Shown here piece by piece: positions 1 to 9,036 of a stretch of 64,000 nt of DNA; the stretch's first letter is position 1; every line of letters begins with the position of its first letter. The notes under the pieces were generated by a model. That model saw only the letters and a list, made by a program, of their open reading frames with translations, made no database searches and was not told the origin of the DNA. Position numbers and translations under genes: made by a program. Origin of the DNA: Syntrophus gentianae (GTDB lineage: Bacteria > Desulfobacterota > Syntrophia > Syntrophales > Syntrophaceae). The stretch lies in assembly GCF_900109885.1 (NCBI RefSeq), contig NZ_FOBS01000007.1, positions 62,001 to 126,000 of the forward strand, in the 5' to 3' direction.

Positions 1-3000
1 GATATATGTGTCAAATTCCACCGCGCCTATCCGGATTCACTTCGACGCTGCCAGGAGAGTGACGATTTCATCAAGGGCCGCCTTGTCGAAGGCGAGGCCT
101 GTCAGTATAAATGCAAAAACGGGCTCTGGGACATAGGCATACCGATCGTAGTAGCCCGACGTCATCTGGCAACCATGTTTCTGGGGCAGTTTTTTTATGA
201 AGGAGAGGCCCCTGATCGGGGCTTCTTTATCAACTTGGCTCATGAATTGAGTTTTGATGTTGATGAATATCTTGCAGCACTCGACCGGGTGCCGGTCTTT
301 AGCCGCGAAAAAGTCCATGACATAGTCGAATACGACAAGGCGCTGGTGCGTTTTATCAGTGATCTTGGAGAACATGCGCTCTCGAAAATCAAGGCGGACA
401 AGATAATTCGTGAAAATGAGCGGAGGTTTTACGCCATATTTGACCAGTCCTACCAATTGCTCTGGTCGATATCCATCGACGGCAGAGTCCTGGAAGTAAA
501 TAAAACGGCCTTGAAAGTTGGCGGCGTTGAAGAGGTGGATGTCATCGGCAAACCTTTCTGGGAAACTTCCTGGTGGGCGCATTCACCTGTACTGCAGGAA
601 AAACTCCGTCTGGCGGTTCAGCAGGTTGCGAATGGTGAGGTTATCCGATTTGAAGCAACCTACCCCGCCACCGATGGGAGTCTCTACTATTTTGATTTTT
701 CACTAAAACCAATAATAGATGAAGCAGGGAAGGTTGTTCTACTGATAGGGGACGGTCAGAATATCACCGAACGTAAGAGGGCGGAGGAGGAGCTTTCAGA
801 CAATTCCCGGTTCTTTGAAAATATGGATAGGGTCAACCGGGCCATGCAGGGGACGAATGATCTTGATCAGATGATGAGCAATGTTCTCGACGTCCTTCTT
901 TCGATCTTCGATTGTGACAGGGCGTGGCTGGTCTATCCGTGCGATCCCGAAGCCGCTTCGTGGCGAGTTTCGATGGAGCGTAACCGGCCGGATTATCCCG
1001 GTGCCTTGGATATGGGAGTTGATGAGGTTCCCATGGATTCGGATGTAGTCAAGGTGTTCCAAACAATGAGGGCCTCCAGCGAACCTGTGACATTCGGTCA
1101 CGGATCTGATCAGCCGCTGGTGGGAGAGGTTCCGGAGCGTCTCCGCGAACAGTCCCAAATTGCGATCACCTTGTACCCCAAAGTAGGCAAACCCTGGCTC
1201 TTTGGACTACACCAGTGCTCATACCAGCGGGTCTGGAGACTGGAGGAAAAGAAGCTTATACAGGAGATCGGCAGGCGTTTGACCGACGGTCTAACAAGTC
1301 TGTTGGCCTATCGCGAACTGCATGACAGCGAAGAACTCTACCACTCATTGTTCGATAACATGCTGAACGGATTTGCGTATTGCCGGATGATTTTTGATCA
1401 AGGGAGGCCAAAAGATTTCATCTGCCTTGAGGTGAACAATGCCTTTGAATCATTAACAGGGTTGAAGAATGTTATCGGGAAAAAAGTATCTGAAGTAATC
1501 CCGGGCATACAAGAGTCAGATCCGGAACTGTTCGAAATCTTGGGAAGGGTGGCTTCAACAGGCAACCCCGAGAGGTCTGAAATCTATGTGAAAGCCTTAG
1601 AGCAGTGGCTTGCGATCTCCGTGTACAACCCTGGAGAAGAATGCTTTACGGTTGTATTCGACGTTATCACCGAGCACAAGCGGTCTGAAGAGAAGCTGAT
1701 GAGTCAGATGGAGTTCGTCACAACGCTCCTGGATACTATCCCCAACCCTGTCTTCTACAAGGATTGTCAGGGTCGATATATCAGTTGTAATCGCGCCTTT
1801 GAGCAGTTCTATGGGATGTTGAGAGAGGAAATAGCTGGGAAGACTGTATACGAGATTGCACCAAAGGAAATAGCCGATGAATATCGCCGAAAAGACGATG
1901 AGCTCTTCGTGCACCCGGGGACGCAGACGTACGAGTGGGCTGTGCAGTCCGCCGATGGGGTCCGGCACGATGTCATCTACCACAAAGCCACCTTTGACGG
2001 GCCGGATGGGTCAGTTGCCGGTCTGGTAGGCGTGGTGGTTGACATTACCGAACGAAAACGGATGGAACAATCAATATGTGAGAGCGAAGGTCGTCTGCGC
2101 ACACTGCTGCAGACTATCCCCGATCTGATCTGGTTGAAAGACGCGCAGGGCGTTTATTTGGCCTGCAACACAATTTTCGAGCGTTTTTTCGGTGCCAAGG
2201 AAGAGGATATTGTCGGCAAGACAGACTACGACTTTGTGGAAAAAGATCTGGCGGACTTCTTCCGCGAACAGGACCGCAAGGCCGTTGCCGCTGGCAAGCC
2301 CAGTAGCAATGAGGAGTGGATCACCTTTGCCGACGATGGACATCGTGCTTTTTTAGATACGGTCAAGACACCGATGTTCGATGTCGAAGGCAAGCTTGTC
2401 GGAGTGTTAGGCATCGCCCGGGACATCACTGAACGTAAGCGGGCCGAGGAGGAGAAAGCCAAACTCGAAGGCCAGCTCCAGCAGGCCCAAAAAATGGAAT
2501 CGGTGGGCCGGTTGGCAGGCGGAGTGGCCCATGACTTCAATAATATGCTGAACGTGATCATCGGCTATACCGAGCTATCCCTGAGTCGGGTGGATACGGC
2601 GAACCCTCTCTTTGCCGCATTGCAGGAAATCCGGAAAGCCGCCGAGCGCTCCGCCGATCTGACCCGGCAACTTTTGGCTTTTGCGCGCAAACAGACTATC
2701 GCACCCAGAGTGATTGATTTGAACGTAACCGTGGAAAGCATCCTCAAGATGCTCCGGCGTCTCATTGGAGAAGACATCGACCTCGCCTGGCTGCCGGGAG
2801 CGAAGGTGTGGGCGCTCAAGGTAGATCCCTCCCAGATTGATCAGATCCTGGCCAACCTGTGCGTCAATGCTCGCGATGCCGTTGCCGGTCCGGGCCGGGT
2901 CACCATAGAAACGGGCAACGCAACCTTTGACGAGGCTTACTGCGCCGGGAAGCTGGGGTCTGCGTCAGGAGATTATGTAATGCTGGCGGTCAGTGACGAC

Positions 3001-3615
3001 GGCCACGGTATGGATAAGGAGACCATGGACAATATTTTCGAGCCCTTTTTCACCACCAAGGGAATTGGCCGGGGCACCGGCCTTGGGCTGGCCACGGTCT
3101 ACGGCATTGTAAAGCAGAACAAAGGCTTCATCAACGTCTACAGCGAACCGGGCCATGGAACAACGTTCAAGATATATCTGCCCAGACACGCTGCTGAAAC
3201 CGAGCAAATGGAGGAAGAAAGCCCGGCTACGCCAACGGCTCGGGGCCACGAAACCATCCTGCTGGTGGAAGACGAACCCACTATTTTGTATCTGGCGAAA
3301 CTGATGCTGGAGAGTTTCGGGTATCGGGTGCTGGCCGCCTCAACGCCGGGAGAGGCCATCCAAATGGCCAAAGAGCACGCCGACGAAATCAACCTGCTTA
3401 TGGTGGACGTGGTCATGCCTGAAATGAACGGCCCGGACCTGGCAAAATATCTGCTTTCTCTTTACCCGGGACTGAGGTGCCTCTTCATGTCCGGCTATAC
3501 AGCCAACATCATAGCTCACCGTGGCGTGCTCGACGAGGGAGTCAGTTTCATTCAAAAACCGTTTTCAATGCAAGCGCTGGCCGCAAAGGTACGGGAAGCT
3601 CTGGATAACCAATGA
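1..3615 (+). CDS. PocR/PAS/GAF hybrid sensor histidine kinase with C-terminal receiver (5' truncated by window edge)
   Basis: The reading frame is open from base 1, so the gene begins outside the window; the ATG at 175 lies inside a domain and is not the start. In window numbering (1204 residues), residues 1-125 match the end of a PocR ligand-binding domain, including the conserved [12 protein letters not shown] segment and [11 protein letters not shown]. There follow a PAS domain (about 140-255), a GAF-like region (about 275-435), three further PAS domains, a HisKA domain with GGVAHDFNN (phosphoacceptor His844), an HATPase domain with DGHGMD and GTGLGLA, and a receiver domain with phosphoacceptor Asp1136 in LLMVDVVMP. 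It is a soluble multi-input sensor kinase with no membrane segment in the visible part. The C-terminal receiver may act as a phosphate sink or pass the signal to a separate regulator. No partner gene is adjacent. Confidence 0.93.
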   Translation, partial: DICVKFHRAYPDSLRRCQESDDFIKGRLVEGEACQYKCKNGLWDIGIPIVVARRHLATMFLGQFFYEGEAPDRGFFINLAHELSFDVDEYLAALDRVPVFSREKVHDIVEYDKALVRFISDLGEHALSKIKADKIIRENERRFYAIFDQSYQLLWSISIDGRVLEVNKTALKVGGVEEVDVIGKPFWETSWWAHSPVLQEKLRLAVQQVANGEVIRFEATYPATDGSLYYFDFSLKPIIDEAGKVVLLIGDGQNITERKRAEEELSDNSRFFENMDRVNRAMQGTNDLDQMMSNVLDVLLSIFDCDRAWLVYPCDPEAASWRVSMERNRPDYPGALDMGVDEVPMDSDVVKVFQTMRASSEPVTFGHGSDQPLVGEVPERLREQSQIAITLYPKVGKPWLFGLHQCSYQRVWRLEEKKLIQEIGRRLTDGLTSLLAYRELHDSEELYHSLFDNMLNGFAYCRMIFDQGRPKDFICLEVNNAFESLTGLKNVIGKKVSEVIPGIQESDPELFEILGRVASTGNPERSEIYVKALEQWLAISVYNPGEECFTVVFDVITEHKRSEEKLMSQMEFVTTLLDTIPNPVFYKDCQGRYISCNRAFEQFYGMLREEIAGKTVYEIAPKEIADEYRRKDDELFVHPGTQTYEWAVQSADGVRHDVIYHKATFDGPDGSVAGLVGVVVDITERKRMEQSICESEGRLRTLLQTIPDLIWLKDAQGVYLACNTIFERFFGAKEEDIVGKTDYDFVEKDLADFFREQDRKAVAAGKPSSNEEWITFADDGHRAFLDTVKTPMFDVEGKLVGVLGIARDITERKRAEEEKAKLEGQLQQAQKMESVGRLAGGVAHDFNNMLNVIIGYTELSLSRVDTANPLFAALQEIRKAAERSADLTRQLLAFARKQTIAPRVIDLNVTVESILKMLRRLIGEDIDLAWLPGAKVWALKVDPSQIDQILANLCVNARDAVAGPGRVTIETGNATFDEAYCAGKLGSASGDYVMLAVSDDGHGMDKETMDNIFEPFFTTKGIGRGTGLGLATVYGIVKQNKGFINVYSEPGHGTTFKIYLPRHAAETEQMEEESPATPTARGHETILLVEDEPTILYLAKLMLESFGYRVLAASTPGEAIQMAKEHADEINLLMVDVVMPEMNGPDLAKYLLSLYPGLRCLFMSGYTANIIAHRGVLDEGVSFIQKPFSMQALAAKVREALDNQ

Positions 3616-3726
3616 GGAAGGGTGCGATGGGGACGCTCTTAAAATGTTGAAATGTGATGAATATAAGATGTTATAATGATTTTCCAATCGGGTAGCCGAG
3701 AGGGAAATAGGGAAATAGGGGAAATA

Positions 3727-3744
3727 GGGGACACTTCCCGTATT
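3727..3744 (+). repeat. Left inverted repeat of RAYT element
   Basis: The 18 bases GGGGACACTTCCCGTATT are the exact reverse complement of 4464-4481. The GGGA/TCCC halves can also fold into a small hairpin, as REP sequences do. Confidence 0.85.
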
Positions 3745-3785
3745 TATGCTTGACAACTGGTGAGGATCAAGGCATAAAATTTTTC

Positions 3786-4465
3786 ATGCCGAGAATCGCC
3801 CGTATCATAGCGCCCCATTATCCACATCATGTCACCCAGCGGAGTAATAACCGCGTCGATGTCTTTTTGGATGATGAAGACAAAGCCAAGTACTTATCAC
3901 TGCTGAAAGACTACAACGAAAGATTGGCCGTTGACGTCTGGGCCTATTGCCTGATGACCAACCATGTCCATATCCTGGCCGTTCCAGCCAGGAATGTGTC
4001 ATTGTCCCGCTGCATCGGCAGGACAAATCTTCTGTACACACAGCACGTCAACCGGAAATACAACCGCAGCGGTCGATTGTGGCAGAACCGATTCTTTTCG
4101 ACAATTATTGATACGGAATCCTCCTATTTATGGGCAGTGGCAAGATACATTGAGCAAAATCCCGTAAAATCGGCGCTGGTGACACGTCCGGATGAGACTA
4201 TCTCTGGTCGAGTTGCCGAGCCAATATTAGGGGACAAGGAAACGGATTGGTTACAAGTAAAGGGTGGCTTGATGAAAAAGATCGGGAAGCCTACCGGACA
4301 TTCCTGATGCAGACAGATACGCTGATGGATCAAAAGATCAGGGTGAATACTTCAACTGGGCGTCCTTTGGGAAGCGAAGACTTCCTTTTGGAATTGGAAA
4401 ATAAACTTTGCCTAAAGATATTACCAGGCAAGGCGGGTCGCCCCAAAAAGCAGAAAGAAATTTAA
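3786..4465 (+). pseudogene. REP-associated tyrosine transposase, frameshifted
   Basis: The start is the ATG at 3786 (MPRIARII), which fits the family better than an upstream TTG. The first frame contains the HUH motif (TNHVHIL) and the catalytic-tyrosine region ARYIEQNP. At about 4264-4279 the family sequence moves to the -1 frame, which continues DEKDREAYRTFL, then TSTGRPLGSEDFLLELE and the basic GRPKK tail, ending at 4465. Neither frame alone makes a full protein; joined they give about 226 residues, the normal family length. The shift lies over G AAA AAG, phased as a possible -1 slippery heptamer, so recoding is an alternative to simple inactivation. RAYTs are not generally known to use frameshifting, so decay or a sequencing indel is the default reading. 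Confidence 0.8.
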
Positions 4466-4481
4466 TACGGGAAGTGTCCCC
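4464..4481 (+). repeat. Right inverted repeat of RAYT element
   Basis: AATACGGGAAGTGTCCCC is the exact inverted copy of 3727-3744. It overlaps the transposase stop codon at 4463-4465 by two bases and is followed by three imperfect CAAATTACCC units. Confidence 0.85.
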
Positions 4482-5050
4482 AAATTACCCCAAATTACCC
4501 AAATTACCCTTGACAAGTAAAAAAGCCAAACCGAGCCCCACTGTATCGGAAAGGTGAACGTCTAGAGAAGTTCCTTACAATGCATCCCATACGAGAACTC
4601 CGACCGTTCTCCCTATCCTCCTTCCGTAAAAGCAAGTTCTAAAAAAATTAATCTATGCAATCCTTGACATAAGGCTAAATATAACATATGTGTGTCTTTC
4701 GCCCAGTGTTAATGGATTATTCACTAGCATAGCTTCCACAATGTTACTCAGGAACCATGAAATTCCCGACTCACTCTGTTGAGATAATTTATTTACTGAC
4801 CGGTCAGACACATAAAGAATCAAAATGGAACCTGCAATTTCGTTGTCTGAGACAAAGTGGGGCTTTGAATAAGGAGGTGATGCAGACACAAAGATTTTGT
4901 AATAACAAGCTCATAAAGAAGGAGCATGCTGAGTTTGATATCGATATATTTGTAGCAACCATTCTCAGCGTAAGAGGAAGAAAAGTGTTAACTTGCATAA
5001 CTACCACGAGAACGTCATTTAAAAAAACTTTTGAAAGGAGTCACGTTTCA
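4482..5050. other. Intergenic region between RAYT element and PEP-CTERM gene
   Basis: About 570 bases with no convincing gene. An open frame runs from 4757 into the downstream gene, but its upstream part has no family-like sequence and the ribosome site lies just before 5051. A consensus -35 (TTGACA, 4664-4669) is followed after 17 bases only by a weak TATGTG, so the promoter is uncertain. A perfect 12-base palindrome lies at 4796-4807 and is listed separately. Confidence 0.5.
4796..4807. promoter_or_regulatory. CTGACCGGTCAG palindrome, possible repressor operator
   Basis: A perfect 12-base palindrome lies about 245 bases upstream of the PEP-CTERM gene. TGACCGGTCA-like palindromes are common as TetR-family operators, but no TetR gene is in the window, so the assignment is inference. 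Confidence 0.3.
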
Positions 5051-5716
5051 ATGAACAGAAAGAATATTTTAGTTATTTTAGCAATATGCTCATTGATGAT
5101 TGGCCTTGCAGTATCGGCCCACGCGAGCACCGCCGCTATTGCGAGCTACGATATACTGCACACTCCGGAGTCTGGCTGGCAGAATTGGTATCACACATAT
5201 AACGGAACAATCACTTCCGACGGTGGTGATTATTACAATTATTCGGGTGGGTCAGGCACGATTAACGACGGAGTAATCGGTACCTCAGAGTCAGTTGCGC
5301 ATCTATTTTCCATTCAGGCCTCTCCGGTAATTACCTTGAATCTGGACGGTTCCTATACTACCAACAGCATTGAGATTTATGGCGGAGATATGGAGAACAA
5401 TTGCATTCCAGGCAACCTGTTTAGCGTAAAGGTAACAATTGGCGGCATCTCAGCGGTGTTATTTAGCACACCGTCTGGTAACTCTAACGACCTGTTCACC
5501 ATAACGGGGAGTGCCTTAGACGGCTTGTTGACTAGCCAGATTGTGCTATCAGACTTTATCAGTGACAACCCTTACACGTTCATGCGTGATTATTTTGATA
5601 TCGCTGAAATTAAGATTGACGGAGGCAGTAACCCCGTTCCCATTCCCGCTGCCTTCTGGCTTCTTGGTACAGGTCTGGTCGGTTTAGTAGGACTTAGGAG
5701 AAAGTTTCAGAAGTAA
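5051..5716 (+). CDS. PEP-CTERM sorting domain protein
   Basis: This is a 221-residue exported protein. It has an N-terminal signal peptide (MNRKNILVILAICSLMIGLA, cleaved near AHA-S) and ends in the exosortase recognition tail VPIPAAFWLLGTGLVGLVGL followed by RRKFQK, with the proline motif, hydrophobic helix and basic end all present. The middle is low in charge and rich in Ser, Thr, Gly and Tyr, as expected for a beta-rich extracellular protein; no catalytic motif was recognised. The start at 5051 is set by AAAGGAG at 5034-5040. By family knowledge the tail is cut by an exosortase (EpsH type) and the protein goes to the cell surface or the exopolysaccharide matrix. No exosortase gene is in this window, so it must be elsewhere. 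An intrinsic terminator follows. Confidence 0.85.
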   Translation: MNRKNILVILAICSLMIGLAVSAHASTAAIASYDILHTPESGWQNWYHTYNGTITSDGGDYYNYSGGSGTINDGVIGTSESVAHLFSIQASPVITLNLDGSYTTNSIEIYGGDMENNCIPGNLFSVKVTIGGISAVLFSTPSGNSNDLFTITGSALDGLLTSQIVLSDFISDNPYTFMRDYFDIAEIKIDGGSNPVPIPAAFWLLGTGLVGLVGLRRKFQK

Positions 5717-5742
5717 CGAAACACATAATTGGTTTATTACGG

Positions 5743-5775
5743 AAAGGCAGGGTCAAATCGGCTCTGCCTTTTTTT
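5743..5775 (+). terminator. Intrinsic terminator after PEP-CTERM gene
   Basis: A 10-bp stem (AAAGGCAGGG with CTCTGCCTTT, one G-U pair) has a 9-base loop and is followed by a T run ending at 5775, starting 27 bases after the stop codon. Confidence 0.85.
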
Positions 5776-5885
5776 AAATTATAATTGGAAATCAACATCT
5801 TGAGTTCCTGCTATTGATGAGGACTCGTAGATGTAACCGAGTTTCTTAGTTAAATTTCATGATAAAGAGAATACGATGAATGCAC

Positions 5886-5915
5886 TTGCGAAATATATAT
5901 AAAAACTTATATAAT
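5886..5915 (+). promoter_or_regulatory. Possible sigma-70 promoter of the toxin-antitoxin module
   Basis: TTGCGA (5886-5891) and a perfect TATAAT (5910-5915) are separated by 18 bases. Transcription would start at or next to the GTG at 5922, which would make a leaderless message; alternatively the ATG at 5880 is the start and this is fortuitous. Confidence 0.35.
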
Positions 5916-5921
5916 ACTTTT

Positions 5922-6250
5922 GTGAGTACAAAGCCGTTAAAGTTTGTCGGATCGAGTCTCGATGACCTCCGGGGCTTTCCCGAAGAAGCCCGCCGTATTG
6001 CAGGTTTTGAACTTCGAGCAATCCAGAATGGGCTTGAACCAAGAGACTGGGAAAGCTATGCAGTCAGTCGGTCCCGGAGTGAACCGAGATCCGAATACAG
6101 ATACTTGGCGAGTGGCGAGTACTCTACGTCGCAAAACTGACCGATGCCATCTATGTTCTTCATGCCTTTCAAAAGAAGGGTCAGAAAACTAACAAAAATG
6201 ATGTTGAGTTGGCCCGCAAGCGGTTCAGACAAATTGGAGGAGCTACATGA
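5922..6250 (+). pseudogene. HigB/RelE-superfamily (Gp49-like) toxin, two frameshifts
   Basis: The family sequence is split over three frames. Frame one gives KPLKFVGSSLDDLRGFPEEA and FELRAIQNGLEPRDW. After one extra base near 6051, frame two gives KAMQSVGPGVN. After another extra base near 6085, frame three gives EIRI, then WRVLYVAKLTDAIYVLHAF, QKKGQKT and ARKRF, ending with TGA at 6248-6250. Joined, this is a 108-residue protein of the phage-derived Gp49-like (DUF891) toxin family, normal in length. The final TGA overlaps the ATG of the antitoxin gene, as in working HigBA-type pairs. Such toxins are ribosome-dependent mRNA endonucleases. With two shifts no active toxin should be made. An ATG at 5880 in the first frame is an alternative start. 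Confidence 0.8.
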
Positions 6251-6531
6251 ATGAGCCAATAACGAATTCATCCGGTAATGTCTTTCTCGACCTCGGATAT
6301 TCACCTGATGAAGCGGTAATTCTTCAAATGCGTGCCGATCTTATGGCGGATATTCGGAAATTCGTCAAAGCAAAAAAGCTTACACAGGCCAAAGCTGCCG
6401 AGATATTGGGTATAACCCAGTCTAGGGTATCCGACCTTACGAGAGGCAAATGGGAGAAATTCAGCCTCGAAATGCTGATTACTCTTGCGACAAAGGCTGG
6501 AATGCACGTGACGCTCAAAACAGCGGCTTAA
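6247..6531 (+). CDS. HigA-type XRE family antitoxin
   Basis: This 94-residue protein has one Cro/C1-type helix-turn-helix (about residues 38-80: LTQAKAAEILGITQSRVSDL, then the RGKWEKFS segment). It is the standard partner of Gp49-like toxins: it binds the toxin through its N-terminal part and represses its own promoter. Its ATG overlaps the stop of the toxin reading frame (ATGA), indicating translational coupling in the original operon. The gene itself is intact while its toxin is broken. The repressor could still regulate its own promoter or related sites elsewhere. Confidence 0.88.
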   Translation: MNEPITNSSGNVFLDLGYSPDEAVILQMRADLMADIRKFVKAKKLTQAKAAEILGITQSRVSDLTRGKWEKFSLEMLITLATKAGMHVTLKTAA

Positions 6532-6874
6532 AACAGGGATAACAATTAGTTGCACCGAACGTGGCGATAGGGCACGCCCCGCCGGTTATCACTGTGTTGA
6601 CTTTTCCTTATACTGAACTCTTTTAGACATCAAATTACCTCTGTTGATCAGTATTCCCAATTGTTGGGAGCAAATACGATTTATAGATTTCTTGATAGCT
6701 TGACACAGGGCCATGACAAAACTGCGCGATGGTTCCGTTATGCTCAGAGGAAATGTCTTTATAACTTATTTTGAATTGATCTGAAGCTCTTCCCCCATCT
6801 TGTGACCGGTTTTTGCATTGGTATTTACCTAAAATAAAAGGGGAAAAACATACCTGCATGGGGAGGAAAAGTTC
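6532..6874. other. Intergenic region upstream of pyrF-like gene
   Basis: About 340 bases with no open frame resembling a known protein and no clear hairpin. TTGACT at 6597-6602 lacks a good -10 at the right distance. Only the ribosome site of the next gene (GGGAGG near 6861) is clear. Confidence 0.4.
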
Positions 6875-7552
6875 ATGACGGGGATCATCGTGGCATTGGA
6901 TGGCGTGACCTTCAATTCGGCGCGCGAAGGAGGGACCCTTTCCGTCCTTTCGAAGGCTCGGGAAAAGGGGATGATCTGGGGCATTAAAATCAACGACATG
7001 CTCTACAGCGGCGACGTGACGAAGATCATGGCTTCTCTGAAGGATGAATTCAAACTGGGGGTCATGGTGGATGTCAAGCTCCACGACATTCCCTCGACCA
7101 TGGAAAACAGCATTTCAAAGCTTGTCAATGCGGGGGCGAATATCGTCACGATTCACTGCTCGTCCAATTACCGTCCCAGAAACACGGAGCTCTTGAAGTA
7201 TATTGCCGGGGTTACGGCCCTTACCTCCTTCACCAATCTGGAAATCAAATGGATTTATGACAAGACCCATGAGGAAATCGTCCGGGCCTTTTCGGACATC
7301 GCCCTCATGAACAACTACGGGTATGTCGTGGGATCCGTGAAGGACATGTCGTTGATCCAGGATAACCCCTTGAAGAAGATCTGTACGGGGGTCCGGCCCG
7401 CCTGGTACAGGGAGCGTCACGACCAGGTCCGGATTTCATCCATCCGCGAAGCGCTGCGACTTGATGCGGATTATGTCGTCATTGGCCGTCCCATCACCAC
7501 CGCCGACAATCTGATGGATGCCATCGAGAGGATTCACAAAGAACTGCAATAG
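6875..7552 (+). CDS. Orotidine 5'-phosphate decarboxylase family protein
   Basis: This 225-residue protein is a TIM-barrel of the OMP decarboxylase family. The catalytic array is visible as DVKLHDIPSTM, preceded by ALDGV (strand one) and KIND (strand two). The phosphate-binding end has TGVRP and VIGRPI near the C-terminus. PyrF makes UMP from OMP in the last step of pyrimidine synthesis. Length and motifs agree with an active enzyme, but no other pyr gene is nearby. The family also contains 3-keto-L-gulonate-6-phosphate decarboxylases and hexulose-phosphate synthases; the DxKxxDIP pattern and the final RPI favour PyrF. Start chosen at 6875 by GGGAGG upstream. It converges with the RND efflux operon. 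Confidence 0.78.
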   Translation: MTGIIVALDGVTFNSAREGGTLSVLSKAREKGMIWGIKINDMLYSGDVTKIMASLKDEFKLGVMVDVKLHDIPSTMENSISKLVNAGANIVTIHCSSNYRPRNTELLKYIAGVTALTSFTNLEIKWIYDKTHEEIVRAFSDIALMNNYGYVVGSVKDMSLIQDNPLKKICTGVRPAWYRERHDQVRISSIREALRLDADYVVIGRPITTADNLMDAIERIHKELQ

Positions 7553-7568
7553 AAAACCGGAAAAGTAT

Positions 7569-7585
7569 TCCGCCAGACTGGCGGA
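7569..7585. terminator. Hairpin between convergent genes
   Basis: TCCGCCA-GAC-TGGCGGA forms a perfect 7-bp stem with a 3-base loop between the converging pyrF-like gene and the efflux operon. There is no T run on either side, so its role as terminator is inferred from position only. Confidence 0.4.
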
Positions 7586-7616
7586 TGATCCAACCTTTTC
7601 ATCCTGCGGGAAAATT

Positions 7617-9035
7617 CTATTTCCTGGCGGCGGACATTTCGTCCGCCAGCGTCACCCAACCTCCGCCCATGGCCTTGTAGATATTGACCAGCGAGGTGAG
7701 CAGCGATGCGCGATACTGGGCGTAATTGAGCTCTGCCGGGAACAGCTGTTCCTGGGCCTGAAGCACGGTGGAGTAGGGGACATAGCCGCCATCATACTGC
7801 AGTTGCGCCAGACGGGTATATTCCCTGGCCGCATCGACCAGCCGCTTCTGGGCCTGGAGCTGCTCGGCAATCTTGGTCCGGGCGACCAGGGCATTTTCCA
7901 CATCAGAGAAGGCACTTTGAATGGACGATTGGTAGGACAGAAGCGCTGCTTCTTGCGCCGCCTCTGCCTGCTTCACCTGGCCGTAAATGGCCCCGGCAGT
8001 GAAGATCGGGCCAGATATTGATCCGCCGTAACTCCAGGTCCGGTTCGGACCCTTGAAAAGATCGGAAAGTTCGGAACTTTCATGACCATATCCTCCCGTG
8101 AGGGAAAGAGTCGGGAAATAAAGGGCCCTGGCTGCGCCGATCTGTGCGTTGGCCGCAATCAGGTTCTGCTCCGCCTGACGGATATCGGGGCGGCGTTCGA
8201 GGAGTTGCGAAGGCAGTCCGGCCGGGACAGAGGGCAGGGTCAGCTCGCTGAGCAACCGTCCACGGGGAATCGGTCCGGGATTGCGCCCGAGGAGAATGGA
8301 GAGGGCGTTTTCAGTTGAAGCGATCTGATTCTCAAGCTGCGGGATCGTTGCGGCGGCGGTCTCGTAGCGGGTGCGCGCCTGTTCAACGGTCATCTGGGAG
8401 ACCTGGCCGTATTGGAACTGGAGTTCGAAGAGATGAACGGAATCCCCATAGGATTTCAGGTTCTTCCGGGCAATCGCCAGTTGTTCGTCGAGACCGCAGA
8501 GCTGGAGGTAATTGGTTGCCACCAGGGAAACAAGGGAAAGGACCGTGCCGCGGCGCGCCTCTTCCGTTGCGAGGAGGTTTGCCCGGGCCGCCTCGGATGC
8601 CCTTCTCACACGTCCCCACAGATCTATTTCCCAGCTCGCTCCGGCGAAGACCGAATAGGTATTCCGGGGATTGTCTATGTATGACCAGATCGCCGAACCA
8701 TTCTGTTCACTGGATCGTTCCCGGGTTCCGCTGCCGCTGTAATCGAGCTGGGGGAACAACGGCGCCCGCGTCTGGATGAGGAGGCCGGCCGCCTGTTCAA
8801 CATGAGCGGCGGCGATCTTGACGTCCTTGTTGGCGGTAAGGGCCTCGGTTATCAGGCTGTCCAGCGTCGGGTCGCCGAACTGCTTCCACCAGGCCGTATC
8901 GACGGTTTCCGCGGCCTCTTTTCCTTCATACCGGTAAGTATCAGGCGTCGGGATGCCTGGCCGCGAATAATCGGGACCGACCATGCAGCCGGCCAGCAGA
9001 ATTCCATAAACAACGATAAGAAAAAGACGGCGCAT
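7617..9035 (-). CDS. RND efflux system outer membrane lipoprotein (OprM/NodT family)
   Basis: A 472-residue outer membrane channel of the TolC/OprM class, last gene of a tripartite efflux operon. The start at 9035 (MRRLFLIV) gives a lipoprotein signal with lipobox LLAGC followed by the family signature MVGPDYSRP; a longer in-frame extension to 9140 would bury this signal. It shows the two long repeated outer-membrane-efflux domains with periodic Ala- and Gln-rich helices, including LLERRPDIRQAEQNL and SYQSSIQSAFSDVENAL. The ATG follows the stop of the pump gene after a single base, so translation is coupled. It probably works only with the two upstream products. Confidence 0.93.
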   Translation of the reverse strand: MRRLFLIVVYGILLAGCMVGPDYSRPGIPTPDTYRYEGKEAAETVDTAWWKQFGDPTLDSLITEALTANKDVKIAAAHVEQAAGLLIQTRAPLFPQLDYSGSGTRERSSEQNGSAIWSYIDNPRNTYSVFAGASWEIDLWGRVRRASEAARANLLATEEARRGTVLSLVSLVATNYLQLCGLDEQLAIARKNLKSYGDSVHLFELQFQYGQVSQMTVEQARTRYETAAATIPQLENQIASTENALSILLGRNPGPIPRGRLLSELTLPSVPAGLPSQLLERRPDIRQAEQNLIAANAQIGAARALYFPTLSLTGGYGHESSELSDLFKGPNRTWSYGGSISGPIFTAGAIYGQVKQAEAAQEAALLSYQSSIQSAFSDVENALVARTKIAEQLQAQKRLVDAAREYTRLAQLQYDGGYVPYSTVLQAQEQLFPAELNYAQYRASLLTSLVNIYKAMGGGWVTLADEMSAARK

Positions 9036-9036
9036 G

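Larger units (their letters stand above)
3711..4510 (+). mobile_element. RAYT (IS200/Y1 transposase) element with inverted repeats
   Basis: A single-gene element carries a Y1-type transposase between inverted GGGGACACTTCCC motifs. On both sides, outside the 18-bp repeat, there are runs of imperfect short repeats (GGGAAATAG on the left; AAATTACCC on the right, which is the complementary pattern). This arrangement is typical of REP-associated tyrosine transposases. A related GGGGACGCTCTT motif lies further left at about 3629. The outer borders are approximate because the short repeats fade out. No target duplication was recognised. Confidence 0.75.

Noticed and set aside
4757-5050. N-terminal extension of the PEP-CTERM protein
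   Set aside because: The extension precedes a good signal peptide with its own ribosome site at 5034-5040.
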